Positions 25,972-32,805 of a stretch of DNA of 34,448 nt are shown one piece after another. Both the position numbers and the translations under genes were made by a program. The notes beneath the pieces are model-generated. The model saw only the letters and a program-made list of their open reading frames with translations. It was not told where the DNA came from and did no database searches. Numbering within the stretch: the first letter of the stretch is position 1; the number at the start of each line of letters is the position of its first letter. The stretch covers positions 1 through 34,448 of IMG/VR virus record IMGVR_UViG_3300047172_000306; one strand, 5' to 3'. Source of the DNA: a virus.

Positions 25972-26227
25972 CGTGTTGCCTCCCATCGTTCGCTCTCTCA
26001 AACTTTGCCCGCTCATCGCGGAAGGACCGCCGCACCCGAAACGCCCGCGCCGGCCGGCGCACATCAGGCTCTTTGATCAGCACGTCAAGAGCCCGGGCAG
26101 CCGTCAGATCGGGGCAGCTAAGCTCTGGACGCGCGTCCTCCCGCAACGCCCGCAGCTCACGCAGGTTCAGCACGCTTACTGCAATCGAAGCCAGCAACAA
26201 CAGCACAATCCACACCACTCCGTTCAT
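25943..26227 (-). CDS. Small single-pass membrane protein
   Basis: A 94-aa protein with an N-terminal membrane anchor (VVWIVLLLLASIAVSVL, residues 4-20) followed by a strongly charged, Arg-rich cytoplasmic tail. Its ATG overlaps the terminase stop codon (ATGA), and its 3' end overlaps the next gene by 29 bp, so translation is coupled. A membrane protein between terminase and portal is unusual. The later part of the frame could be non-conserved. Function unknown. Confidence 0.55.
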   Translation of the reverse strand: MNGVVWIVLLLLASIAVSVLNLRELRALREDARPELSCPDLTAARALDVLIKEPDVRRPARAFRVRRSFRDERAKFERANDGRQHDDREIGKAL

Positions 26228-27780
26228 CGCCGCCTCATCGTCACCGCGCCGCCGCGGCGCTTGTTCTTGTTCATAAACGCGATATGCGCCATGTGCTTCT
26301 CCGTAAAATCGCTGATCGGCGCAATCGCCTCGGCGAGCCGCACGTCGTACGGCTTATCCGCCGCGCGCTTGCCCGCGATGTAGTACACGCCGTAGCCCGC
26401 GCCCTGCAGCGGATCGTCCCCCGCAAACTCCGCGATCAGCTCGATCCGATCCTCATCCCGCGGCGCCGAGCCGATACACCCGATCAACCTCGGGCAATCC
26501 GCGGAGATCATCCATGCCGGCACCATCACCTGCGAGCCATCCGCCGCGCGTTCCCCGCCCCACACCCGCTTGCGCAGCATGTTGTACATCGTTTGCTCGC
26601 GGCCCAGCTTGTCCTTGCCGCTGTTCACCGCCTGCGGCAGCCCCGCCAGCTTCAACGCCTTCGACATCCGCGACGATACCGAGTTCGGGTTAGCCCCGTA
26701 GCTCTTCGTGCTCTGGTCCGCAAACGCATCGTGCGAAAACGGAAACGCCACAAACTCCGGCATGCTGCCATCCGAATCGCGCGACTCGGTCACGATCATC
26801 TCGGCCAGCATCTCCGGATCGTGATGCTTCACCAGCCGTTCCTTATACGTTCTCAGCACCCCAAAGTCGTCCAGGTAGTGCCAGTAAATCGCAGAATAAT
26901 GCTCGAATCCCCAGTCGCCCGAGATCCACCGCCGGTGCCACGGCTCCGGCTGCAGATACCCCGTCATCGTGCCGTCGTCGTCCACGTGACCGTAGACGTT
27001 CTCCGCCGCATCCCAGGCCCCGTAAAAGTACCCGCCGACCACGTCCCAGCTGCCATTCATCAGCGCTTCCCGGATCGCCTTCGGGTACTGCATCAGGTTC
27101 GCCAGAAACTGCGGATCGTTCGCATACACCGGGTTATCGAGGTACGTGCACGGAAAGTACCCGTACTGCCTCGGGTCGTACAGCGCACGCTGCGCGTCGT
27201 CCATCTCGTCGCACGGCTTTTTGTCGACAAACAGCCTGCGAATCCAGCCCGCCCCAATCCCGATCGGGTTGGTCGCCCCATCCTTGGTCGTGTACGGGCT
27301 CACCGGGCACCGGTTCCACGCCGAGACCGACGACCACTGCTTATACGTAAACTCCGCCATCTCGTCGTACGAGATCTTTAACCATTGACCCTGCCAGTCG
27401 AACGCATTGTGCTCATGCTGCATCGACCCAAACTGCGTCGTTGCCCCGTTCTTCCAGGTCACCTCCAGCGACGAATGATTGAAGCTAGAGTAAAGCTCCC
27501 GCGGCACCTTCTCTAAGAACCGCGTTACCAGGGTCTTGCGCAGCTTCGGCTGCGTGCGCCGCAGCATTAGCGTATGAACCTGCGGCGCGTCGGACGCGTT
27601 GAACTCCTGCGTCACGATCATGTGATCCATGATCAGCGCCAATGTCTTGCCGGGCCCGGCCGCGCCGCCCAGGCAGTTATACGGGCACGGCGACGCATGG
27701 TACATCGCCTGCTTCGGATACGGCACATACGTCTCGACCGTCTTGGCCTGGTCAGCAACAAAGCGGTCGATCCCGGTCAT
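26224..27780 (-). CDS. terL: Terminase large subunit (ATPase/nuclease)
   Basis: A 518-aa DNA-packaging motor. The ATPase domain shows Walker A GGAAGPGKT (residues 38-46) and Walker B ISYDE (136-140, Asp139/Glu140). An adenine-binding-like PYPKQ lies at 20-24. The C-terminal RNase H-like nuclease begins at WISGDWGFEHYSAIYW, where Asp289 is the likely first metal ligand. Length fits phage terminases. It follows the small subunit by 6 bp, and its stop overlaps the start of a small membrane protein. It acts with the portal to package DNA into the prohead. Confidence 0.92.
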   Translation of the reverse strand: MTGIDRFVADQAKTVETYVPYPKQAMYHASPCPYNCLGGAAGPGKTLALIMDHMIVTQEFNASDAPQVHTLMLRRTQPKLRKTLVTRFLEKVPRELYSSFNHSSLEVTWKNGATTQFGSMQHEHNAFDWQGQWLKISYDEMAEFTYKQWSSVSAWNRCPVSPYTTKDGATNPIGIGAGWIRRLFVDKKPCDEMDDAQRALYDPRQYGYFPCTYLDNPVYANDPQFLANLMQYPKAIREALMNGSWDVVGGYFYGAWDAAENVYGHVDDDGTMTGYLQPEPWHRRWISGDWGFEHYSAIYWHYLDDFGVLRTYKERLVKHHDPEMLAEMIVTESRDSDGSMPEFVAFPFSHDAFADQSTKSYGANPNSVSSRMSKALKLAGLPQAVNSGKDKLGREQTMYNMLRKRVWGGERAADGSQVMVPAWMISADCPRLIGCIGSAPRDEDRIELIAEFAGDDPLQGAGYGVYYIAGKRAADKPYDVRLAEAIAPISDFTEKHMAHIAFMNKNKRRGGAVTMRRR

Positions 27781-27786
27781 ACGGCT

Positions 27787-28407
27787 CTAGCCCTCGAGCT
27801 GCGTTGCATTGGCAAAGCGCAGCGCCTCCCGAGCCGCATGGTCCGGCCGCGGAATATGACTGATCAGCGTCACGCTTCCACCTACTTCCAGCTTGTCGCG
27901 GTACTGTGAGTGGTAGCGCATCAGCATGTCGAGCGCAACCGCCTTTGGTGCAAACTTCAACTTCTTCACTACGCCGGCCACAGCGTCGTCGCCCTTGCCG
28001 ATCGTAATCTCCGTCACGTCCATGCCAGCGATAGCTGCCGCAGCATTGTCATCGAGCTGCGTGATCGGCTTCACCGACCCATCCGCGTTCATAATCGCGC
28101 GTACATCGAAAAACGCAATCCGCGCAATCTCTTCCAGCGTGCGCTCCGCCGAGTAGTCGAGTTTCTCGACCGCTTGGCGCGATCCCGCCGCGATCATTGC
28201 CGCGATCTCGGGCCGCTTCAGCAACCGAGAACCCTGCGAGTACGCCGTCGCCTCGCTGTAACCAGCAGCGATCGCCGCCTGCGTCGCATTCATGCCATTG
28301 CCCAGGTACGCCGAGACGAAGATCCGGTATCGATCGTCCGATGCGTTGATCACCCGCACCTCGCGCTCGATTCGATTACCCGGAAACAGTTCGTCCTGAT
28401 CCATCAC
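27787..28407 (-). CDS. terS: Terminase small subunit
   Basis: A 206-aa protein recognising phage DNA for packaging. It contains the classical small-terminase helix-turn-helix pattern near residues 20-60 (FVSAYLGNGMNATQAAIAAG, then YSEATAYSQGSRLLKRPEI), followed by a helical block (AERTLEEIARIAFFDVRAIM) and a C-terminal KAVALDMLMRYHSQY motif also seen in this family. The start at 28407 gives a 10-bp gap after the upstream gene; a longer frame to 28440 would overlap it. It directly precedes TerL. Confidence 0.85.
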   Translation of the reverse strand: MMDQDELFPGNRIEREVRVINASDDRYRIFVSAYLGNGMNATQAAIAAGYSEATAYSQGSRLLKRPEIAAMIAAGSRQAVEKLDYSAERTLEEIARIAFFDVRAIMNADGSVKPITQLDDNAAAAIAGMDVTEITIGKGDDAVAGVVKKLKFAPKAVALDMLMRYHSQYRDKLEVGGSVTLISHIPRPDHAAREALRFANATQLEG

Positions 28408-28417
28408 TCTACCGGCC

Positions 28418-28726
28418 TCACAGCTTGGCAACCACTCCATCGACCGCTTGAACTACGTCGGCCTTCACAGCTTCATCGACAGAGTGCAACGCCACCTGCG
28501 CGTGGGTAATCTGCGCGTGCGCGTTCGCTCGTTCGCTGGCGATCTTCGCCTCGAACCAGTCCACTACATGATCCTTGCGAATCAGCCCCGCGTCATACAG
28601 AGCATGCGCCTCGCTCAGCAGACGCGTCTCGAGCGTCTTCGCCTTCGGCTCGAATCGCAGCCCCACCACCACGCCCACGAGTACTCCGACCAGAGCCAGC
28701 AACACCGCAATCACATAAAGAAGCAT
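28418..28726 (-). CDS. Small membrane-anchored protein next to terminase
   Basis: A 102-aa protein with an N-terminal transmembrane helix (LLYVIAVLLALVGVLVGVVV, about residues 2-22) and a charged helical tail containing AKTLETRLLSEAHALYDAG. The ATG at 28726 is preferred over 28735 because GTGGA lies at suitable spacing. It lies between the holin/tRNA-like locus and TerS. The topology (short outside, long helical cytoplasmic or periplasmic part) resembles spanin- or antiholin-type accessory lysis proteins, but no specific family is recognised. Confidence 0.65.
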   Translation of the reverse strand: MLLYVIAVLLALVGVLVGVVVGLRFEPKAKTLETRLLSEAHALYDAGLIRKDHVVDWFEAKIASERANAHAQITHAQVALHSVDEAVKADVVQAVDGVVAKL

Positions 28727-28774
28727 TTGACACATCCACGGCTATCGCCGTCTTTCTCCCACTGCTTTCGAGCC

Positions 28775-28851
28775 CGGCGGCGGCTGGATTCGAACCAGCG
28801 ATCTCGACGAGCACTCGTCTCATCGCGGCTTTACCCCTCGCCCACGCCGCC
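28775..28851 (-). tRNA. tRNA-like gene with an extended anticodon stem
   Basis: A 77-nt cloverleaf on the minus strand. The acceptor stem is 7/7 paired (GGCGGCG at 28851-28845 with CGCCGCC at 28782-28776). The D-arm is GGC/GCC with loop AGGGGTAA. The T-arm is GCTGG-TTCGAAT-CCAGC, fully paired with a canonical T-loop, and the variable loop is 5 nt (AGATC). The anticodon arm is abnormal: CGATGAG and CTCGTCG form 7 pairs (one T-G) instead of 5, around a 7-nt loop ACGAGTG with C rather than T before the central GAG. The discriminator is G and no CCA is encoded. The central GAG would read Leu codons, but the short variable loop does not fit tRNA-Leu. It may be a degraded, decoy or non-decoding tRNA. 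It lies between the holin and a small membrane gene. Confidence 0.6.
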
Positions 28852-28867
28852 CGCGGCTCGAAACCTG

Positions 28868-29335
28868 CTAACTCTTGTTCCCGACCTTGATACCGAGGAC
28901 ACTGACGCTCGAATCGCCCGGCATCGCCGAGACCTTCTGTGCCAGGTTCATCGCACTCGTGCCCAGCAACAACGTCGTAAATGCCACAGTGAACTCTACC
29001 GGGATCGACAGCGGCGTCTTATGCAGCATCGGCACCACCGCGTAGTTCCAGATCAGCAGCACCACAAACGAGTAGCCGAAGAACTTCCTCACGCCGCCAA
29101 GACCGTCATGCAGGATGTTCTGGCTTGCGTCGTTCATTTGCGTTTTCTGCAGATCGATCGACGCCGTCATCTGCGCGAGCTGTTCTTCCGCGATCGCTTG
29201 CGCGGCGGCCGCCTTCTGCACTGGGTCGGGAATGAAGTTCAGCAGCTTGCCGCCCAGCGACGCAATCGCGCCCCAGGGCGTCGCTACCGATGCCGCGCCT
29301 TCCACCGCACTCAACACATTCGGACTCGTTCCCAT
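28868..29335 (-). CDS. Holin (gene-transfer-agent 3TM-holin-like)
   Basis: A 155-aa membrane protein likely to open the inner membrane for the endolysin. The N-terminal part (TPWGAIASLGGKLLNFIPDP) is the characteristic start of the GTA-type holin family, followed by an amphipathic Ala/Gln-rich helix (40-70) and two clear hydrophobic segments (about 87-104, YSFVVLLIWNYAVVPML, and 111-127). The start at 29335 has GAGAGG upstream; the frame to 29368 only adds the shadow of the previous gene. It follows the HTH gene by 4 bp and the endolysin is two genes upstream, forming a lysis cassette. Confidence 0.8.
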   Translation of the reverse strand: MGTSPNVLSAVEGAASVATPWGAIASLGGKLLNFIPDPVQKAAAAQAIAEEQLAQMTASIDLQKTQMNDASQNILHDGLGGVRKFFGYSFVVLLIWNYAVVPMLHKTPLSIPVEFTVAFTTLLLGTSAMNLAQKVSAMPGDSSVSVLGIKVGNKS

Positions 29336-29339
29336 CACG

Positions 29340-29591
29340 TCACCTCTCGCCTTTCTCAAGCTCTGCAATCCGTCTCCGCAGGCTCTCTTCCCGTCGGCTA
29401 AACCACCACGCCATCAACTCGTACCGCGAACCCATCCCGGTCTTATCCATCAGCGAGTACACCTGGTGTTTCACCGTCGACTCACAACTGCCCAACTTGG
29501 CCGCAATCTGCTTGTTCGACAATCCTTCGCACACCAGCCCCGCGATCTCCCGCTCCCGCGGCGTCAGCTTCTCAGTCAGCGCTCCTCGCAT
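29340..29591 (-). CDS. LuxR-type helix-turn-helix protein in the lysis cassette
   Basis: An 83-aa stand-alone LuxR/FixJ-type DNA-binding domain: LTPREREIAGLVCEGLSNKQ, then IAAKLGSCESTVKHQVYSLM and DKTGMGSRYELM. It has no receiver or ligand domain. It could regulate late genes or host genes. The ATG at 29591 is proposed; a longer version starting from GTG 29645 is possible. A 20-codon leader frame with a much better Shine-Dalgarno sequence overlaps its start, suggesting coupled translation. It lies between endolysin and holin, an odd place for a regulator. Confidence 0.75.
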   Translation of the reverse strand: MRGALTEKLTPREREIAGLVCEGLSNKQIAAKLGSCESTVKHQVYSLMDKTGMGSRYELMAWWFSRREESLRRRIAELEKGER

Positions 29592-29638
29592 GGCCCACCC
29601 GCCAGCTCGCCCGGGTTCAATACATCTATCAGGCTCAT
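29576..29638 (-). CDS. Possible 20-aa leader peptide of the HTH gene
   Basis: A 20-codon frame (MSLIDVLNPGELAGGPCEER) preceded by GAGGAG with good spacing. Its stop codon falls 16 bases inside the HTH gene, so ribosomes finishing here could restart at the HTH start. A stable hairpin (29658-29682) lies immediately upstream. It may be a translated leader or an alternative reading of the N-terminus. Confidence 0.35.
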   Translation of the reverse strand: MSLIDVLNPGELAGGPCEER

Positions 29639-29657
29639 CGCACACTCCTCAACGACA

Positions 29658-29682
29658 GGGGCGACCGCCACGCGATCGCCCC
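29658..29682 (-). promoter_or_regulatory. Hairpin immediately upstream of the leader/HTH ribosome-binding site
   Basis: Perfect 7-bp arms GGGGCGA/TCGCCCC with an 11-nt loop. The stem ends 19 nt before the leader ATG, directly before GAGGAG. Confidence 0.5.
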
Positions 29683-29749
29683 ACGCATGATCAGCACGCG
29701 CCACTGGCCAAACCGCGGATCTTCCCCGAGGCTGGCTTCGCTGTGTAGT

Positions 29750-29792
29750 GTCCGGCACTTGGCCTTCGGTCCGTTACGACCTACTGCCGGAC
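29750..29792. repeat. Inverted repeat downstream of the endolysin gene
   Basis: Perfect 8-bp arms GTCCGGCA (29750-29757) and TGCCGGAC (29785-29792) enclosing 27 nt that contain a further GGTC/GACC pair, so the transcript could fold into a branched stem. It begins 14 bp after the endolysin stop codon on the minus strand; there is no T-tract, so it is not a classical terminator. The rest of the 167-bp gap (29639-29805) holds only the hairpin at 29658-29682. Confidence 0.45.
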
Positions 29793-29805
29793 GATGGCAT
29801 CTCGT

Positions 29806-30414
29806 CTAAGCTGCCTTCGCAGCCCCTGCAAACAAACTCATCGTCCACGCGTTGCGCGCTTCGAACGCCGCCACTCCTGGCATGCGCTCACACTCCGCCT
29901 CGCACGCCGCATAGTCGCCAGTGGCTAAAGCAGCGCACAGCTTATGGAATCGCAGCAGCCCTGCCAGCCCGAGGTTGTACGCCATATCAAACAGCGCCAA
30001 CTTCGCCGCATCCGGCGCGGTCGTATAGCCGCGCAGATACCGCTGCAGCGCCTGGTCCCGATCCTTCACCGCACACACCAGCAGTGCGTTCATATCCTCG
30101 TCCAGCAGCACCGGCGAGCTCTCCATCCGGTAGTGCGCCGGCAGATGACCTCTCTCCATCGTGTGCACCCGGAAGAACTCGGCCGTCACCTCGGCCAGCG
30201 TAGCCCGGCGCGTGCCCACCATGAACGGAAGCGCATCGGCATCATTCGGGCTGGCGAGCGCTCGGCCATGCGCCACCGTCACAATGCCCACCGTATCCAG
30301 GTACATCCACGGCACCAGGCCTTCCCACTGCCGCACCGCCGCCGCGCAATCGTCCAGGTACATCGGCCACTCTCCCACACGCACATACAGCCCGCGCAGA
30401 TTCACCAGCGCCAT
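29806..30414 (-). CDS. Endolysin, T4-lysozyme-like muramidase
   Basis: A 202-aa enzyme predicted to cleave peptidoglycan at lysis. The catalytic triad of the T4 lysozyme family is present with exact spacing: Glu31 (RQWEG), Asp40 (MYLDTVG) and Thr46 (IVTVAHG), matching Glu11, Asp20 and Thr26 of T4 lysozyme. The C-terminal helical domain contains LFDMAYNLGLAGLLRF, also typical. No signal peptide is seen, so it depends on the holin for access. A shorter start at 30363 (Met18, with GGGAG upstream) is possible. It lies four bases after the TM/coiled-coil gene. Confidence 0.85.
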   Translation of the reverse strand: MALVNLRGLYVRVGEWPMYLDDCAAAVRQWEGLVPWMYLDTVGIVTVAHGRALASPNDADALPFMVGTRRATLAEVTAEFFRVHTMERGHLPAHYRMESSPVLLDEDMNALLVCAVKDRDQALQRYLRGYTTAPDAAKLALFDMAYNLGLAGLLRFHKLCAALATGDYAACEAECERMPGVAAFEARNAWTMSLFAGAAKAA

Positions 30415-30418
30415 CCCG

Positions 30419-30826
30419 CTACTTATTCCGGTTCATCAACGCTTGGTCCAGCTTGTTCTCGATCCGGTCCAGCCGCCGCTTCTCATCTTCGCGCTGCTCC
30501 GTCAACAGCACGTTCTGCCGCGTCTGCTCATCCTGCGACACGTACACCTTGTCCAGGTTCGCGTTCACGTCCTCGACCACCTTGATGCGCAGCTCCGCGT
30601 TCGCCAGGCGCGACTGCATCGAGCCCATAAACCACAGGTACGCGCCTACCTGCAACGCCAGCGTCACAAACACAGCCAGCAACGTGGGAGCCAACAACGC
30701 AATCCAGTCGCGATCGCGCGTACGCCGGCTCTTCGACCCATGCGGCTCATCCACCATCCCAGCAGATCCTGCCGCCATCTCTTTGGCCCCCGCCATGCGT
30801 TTGTTCGACACCTCAACATTGCTCAA
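30419..30826 (-). CDS. Membrane protein with coiled coil, possible spanin-like lysis accessory
   Basis: A 135-aa protein with a basic N-terminus, one transmembrane helix (WIALLAPTLLAVFVTLALQV, about residues 41-60) and a C-terminal charged coiled coil (RLANAELRIKVVEDVNANL, then LLTEQREDEKRRLDRIENKL). This topology, next to the endolysin, fits an i-spanin or similar lysis accessory; the outer-membrane partner is not evident. The start is uncertain: ATG 30826 lies within about 14 nt of a terminator hairpin and has a weak Shine-Dalgarno sequence, while Met24 at 30757 is also possible. Confidence 0.65.
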   Translation of the reverse strand: MSNVEVSNKRMAGAKEMAAGSAGMVDEPHGSKSRRTRDRDWIALLAPTLLAVFVTLALQVGAYLWFMGSMQSRLANAELRIKVVEDVNANLDKVYVSQDEQTRQNVLLTEQREDEKRRLDRIENKLDQALMNRNK

Positions 30827-30830
30827 CAGC

Positions 30831-30869
30831 GAAAAAAAGACTGTGCTGCCCAGCCACGAAACAGCACAG
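30831..30869 (-). terminator. Rho-independent terminator upstream of the lysis genes
   Basis: Perfect 8-bp arms CTGTGCTG (30841-30848) and CAGCACAG (30862-30869) with a 13-nt loop. On the minus strand they are followed by TCTTTTTTTCG, the strongest T-run in the window. It follows the 144-aa gene and directly precedes the lysis genes. Confidence 0.85.
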
Positions 30870-30883
30870 CCAGCTCGCCATCC

Positions 30884-30902
30884 TCGGCCTCTTACGGGCC
30901 GA
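30884..30902. repeat. Small hairpin after the 144-aa gene
   Basis: Arms TCGGCC (30884-30889) and GGCCGA (30897-30902) with a 7-nt loop, two bases past the stop codon at 30905. It may assist the terminator that follows. Confidence 0.4.
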
Positions 30903-30904
30903 TC

Positions 30905-31339
30905 TCAATGCGTTCCCGCGTAAACCTTCACCTTCTCGACTGAACGTTCGACGAAGTCTTCAGGGCTGAATCGCCGGTTCTTCATGGCAGCATCAGCCAT
31001 GAGCTTCAACTTGCGCTCCTCACTCATCGAAGCTGTCCGCGATTCGCCCCGCAGCCCCAACAACGCCTCACGCTCCGCATGCGAGATCGCCCGCGACGAT
31101 ACCTTTGCAATCGCCTCGCACGGCACGCGCTCCAGGCTTGCCGTCATGTTGCGGCATGCGCGGTACTGGAACCCAATGATGTCTTTCGTCTCTGCATCCC
31201 GCAGCGCAACCCACTTCTCTTCACGCACCATTCGCAGGCCCTGCTCGCGCGCCACGTTGTCCAGCAGCAACTCGCCGCCGTAAGAGTACAACGTCAACCG
31301 CCGGCGCACCCGCGCCTTCGGATACCGGTTCTTGCCCAT
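30905..31339 (-). CDS. Unknown phage protein, 144 aa
   Basis: A basic protein starting at ATG 31339, where GAGGAG lies 5 nt upstream; the frame can be extended to 31453, but the extra part spans the hairpin at 31360-31390 and is unlikely to be coding. The N-terminus is Arg-rich (RYPKARVRRRLTLYSYGGEL), the middle is beta-like with EEKWVALRDAETKDIIGFQY, and the C-terminus is helical and charged (SEERKLKLMADAAMKNRRFS, then PEDFVERSVEKVKVYAG). It has its own terminator downstream and is the first gene after the 350-bp control region, so it may be the first gene of the late transcript. Not recognised. Confidence 0.7.
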   Translation of the reverse strand: MGKNRYPKARVRRRLTLYSYGGELLLDNVAREQGLRMVREEKWVALRDAETKDIIGFQYRACRNMTASLERVPCEAIAKVSSRAISHAEREALLGLRGESRTASMSEERKLKLMADAAMKNRRFSPEDFVERSVEKVKVYAGTH

Positions 31340-31359
31340 ATCGCTCCTCACACAATGAA

Positions 31360-31390
31360 GCCCGATGCGACCTATGAGGTCGCACCGGGC
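31360..31390 (-). promoter_or_regulatory. Stable hairpin 20 nt upstream of the 144-aa gene start
   Basis: Thirteen-position arms with one mismatch: GCCCG plus TGCGACC pair with GGTCGCA plus CGGGC around loop TATGA. On the minus strand the stem is followed by TTCATTGTG and then GAGGAG, so it sits in the 5' leader of the gene. It could be a terminator-like or processing element. Confidence 0.6.
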
Positions 31391-31621
31391 AGGCCGGCCA
31401 CGCGCTGGCGGAACAGGCAAAGCGTTCTCATCCACCCTGCAGCCGCACGGCAAACTTCCAGACGCACCGATGCCATGCTTTACGGCATCCTGCGCGCCCT
31501 GTTATCGCCAAGGCTCACTCCCGGTTGCGGATACCCGGAGTCACGCTGCCACTGCAGTCACACTTTGCATCCGTTCCGAGTTCGACAATGCAACATGCAC
31601 CACCGTGGAAGCAAGCTTTTC

Positions 31622-31642
31622 AACTTGCCAATCTGGCAAGTT
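31622..31642. promoter_or_regulatory. Perfect 21-bp palindrome, candidate operator
   Basis: Nine-bp arms AACTTGCCA (31622-31630) and TGGCAAGTT (31634-31642) with a 3-nt centre ATC. Perfect symmetry of this length with an odd centre is typical of dimeric repressor operators. It lies upstream of the late operon and downstream of the replication-like gene. The core TTGCCA/TGGCAA half-sites recur in the coding array at 32191-32247. The binding protein is not identified. Confidence 0.6.
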
Positions 31643-31689
31643 CCAGCAAATTCGCAAAAAATAGTTTCAACCTACCCCATTTTTCACGC

Positions 31690-32685
31690 CTACCCACCCC
31701 GATACACGCCAACACCAGCCCGCGACTGTGCCGCCAGCTTCGCCTCGTCGTACGGCCACGTCGCATCGCCCAGCCAGTGCGCCTGAGACACAAACTTGTT
31801 CGGCCCCCAAAGCCACTGGAGCACCCCTTGCGCCCTTAGCCGCCGGCACTCTGCCCAGTTCGCCGCCATCAGCCGCGCCAGTTCCTCAAGCCCCCGCCCG
31901 CCATCGGCCGGGCTGCGCCGGCGCATCTCCGCCTCGAGCGCCGCGCCCACGTCGCGTTCGAGCGCACGGCCGGTCCAGGCGAACTGCCGCATCACCCACC
32001 GCGCCGCGATTCCCCGGCAGTCCACCCACCGCGGGCCATCCGGCCGCGGATCGGCCACCGGCAATACCAGCGCCTGCGGCATCGCAATCACCCTCGCCCC
32101 CTTGGGGGCTACAGGGGGTGGCTCTGGCTCTGGATCTGGTACTGGTACTGGTACTGGTACTGGTACTGGCTCTGGATGTGGCAACAAAGGCCTATCGTTG
32201 CCAACGTTGGCAACATTGCCAACGTTGGCAACGTTGCCAACGATAGGCTCAGGAAAACCCCGCCCCGGCGGTTCTCCCGGCACCTCGCGATAGCGCTCCA
32301 CTTGCTTCGCCCGCTGCTCTTTCGAGTGACGCTGAATCACCGGAATCAACCCATTCGCAAACCGTCTGCCGTTGTTCAGCAGCCGCGTCTTGGTGGCGTC
32401 GTCGGCGTGCTCGTGCCAGTCGTGCACGATCAGGCGGTGCACCTGGTCCTCATCGAGCAGTCGCGCCGTCACCAGCGCGCGCACCAGCTCGTCCGCATTG
32501 CCGTCAAAGAACATCTCGAGCGCCAAGTCCACGTTGCTCATGCGTCCGATCGCGCCATCGGGAGCCTGCTCTGCCGTGACGTGCCACAGCGACTCCATCA
32601 GCCCGAGCGCGAACGGCGGCGCAATCCCCAGCTCGAGCGCCAGCCGCCGCGTCTTGCGATGCGTCAATGTCCCACGAAGTGCCAT
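31690..32685 (-). CDS. Phage replication-like protein with repeat linker
   Basis: A 331-aa protein. The N-terminal 110 residues (LTHRKTRRLALELGIAPPFA, then LGLMESLWHVTAEQAPDGAI, and HRLIVHDWHEHADD) have the arrangement of winged-helix/DnaD-like replication or primosome proteins of many phages. A linker of low complexity follows: GNVANVGNVANVGN, then PEPVPVPVPVPVPDPEPEP. The C-terminal 140 residues include a helical region and WLWGPNKFVSQAHWLGDATW. The start at 32685 is chosen because AGAAGG lies upstream and the frame beyond it is a low-complexity repeat. It would initiate or assist phage DNA replication; this is a family-level inference. Confidence 0.65.
   Translation of the reverse strand: MALRGTLTHRKTRRLALELGIAPPFALGLMESLWHVTAEQAPDGAIGRMSNVDLALEMFFDGNADELVRALVTARLLDEDQVHRLIVHDWHEHADDATKTRLLNNGRRFANGLIPVIQRHSKEQRAKQVERYREVPGEPPGRGFPEPIVGNVANVGNVANVGNDRPLLPHPEPVPVPVPVPVPDPEPEPPPVAPKGARVIAMPQALVLPVADPRPDGPRWVDCRGIAARWVMRQFAWTGRALERDVGAALEAEMRRRSPADGGRGLEELARLMAANWAECRRLRAQGVLQWLWGPNKFVSQAHWLGDATWPYDEAKLAAQSRAGVGVYRGG
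32138..32167. repeat. GGTACT hexanucleotide tandem repeat
   Basis: Five exact copies of GGTACT, flanked by degenerate GGCTCT and GGATCT copies on both sides (about 32121-32179). In frame it encodes the PV/PE/PD dipeptide linker. Likely to vary in length by slippage. Confidence 0.9.
32191..32247. repeat. Palindromic array of alternating 9-nt units
   Basis: Five 9-nt units at 32198-32242 alternate TTGCCAACG and TTGGCAACR, which are near reverse complements. They are flanked by CCTATCG (32191-32197) and CGATAGG (32241-32247). The whole can fold into a long hairpin or cruciform and encodes the GNVANV repeats. Confidence 0.9.
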
Positions 32686-32727
32686 AACCCTAAACCTTCT
32701 TTCGATCGCTAGTAAAGCTTTCCGGCC

Positions 32728-32754
32728 CTTGTCCGTCTTGTCCGTCTTGTCCGC
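32728..32754. repeat. Three 9-bp tandem repeats upstream of the replication-like gene
   Basis: CTTGTCCGT, CTTGTCCGT, CTTGTCCGC in direct tandem, about 43-70 bp upstream of the start codon at 32685. The placement resembles iterons. They lie in an open extension of the gene's frame and would encode KTD repeats if translated. Confidence 0.6.
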
Positions 32755-32805
32755 GTCCCGGTGTTGCCGTTGCTTTTGCGCCCGCCAATGGACCCCCAAA
32801 TAGAC

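Larger units (their letters stand above)
31340..31689. promoter_or_regulatory. 350-bp non-coding control region
   Basis: No convincing gene was found here on either strand. It separates the replication-like gene from the lysis/packaging operon. It holds a hairpin (31360-31390), a weaker 6-bp GATGCC/GGCATC hairpin near 31470-31490, a perfect 21-bp palindrome (31622-31642) and an AT-rich stretch around 31640-31675. This is the natural place for the late promoter, but no clear -35/-10 pair could be assigned. Confidence 0.45.

Noticed and set aside
29576-29758. 60-aa minus-strand frame upstream of the HTH gene
   Set aside because: Only its last 20 codons have a ribosome-binding site; the upstream part crosses a hairpin and lacks coding character.
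31365-31664. 99-aa plus-strand frame in the control region
   Set aside because: Spans a hairpin and the palindrome, lacks a ribosome-binding site and has no recognisable motif.
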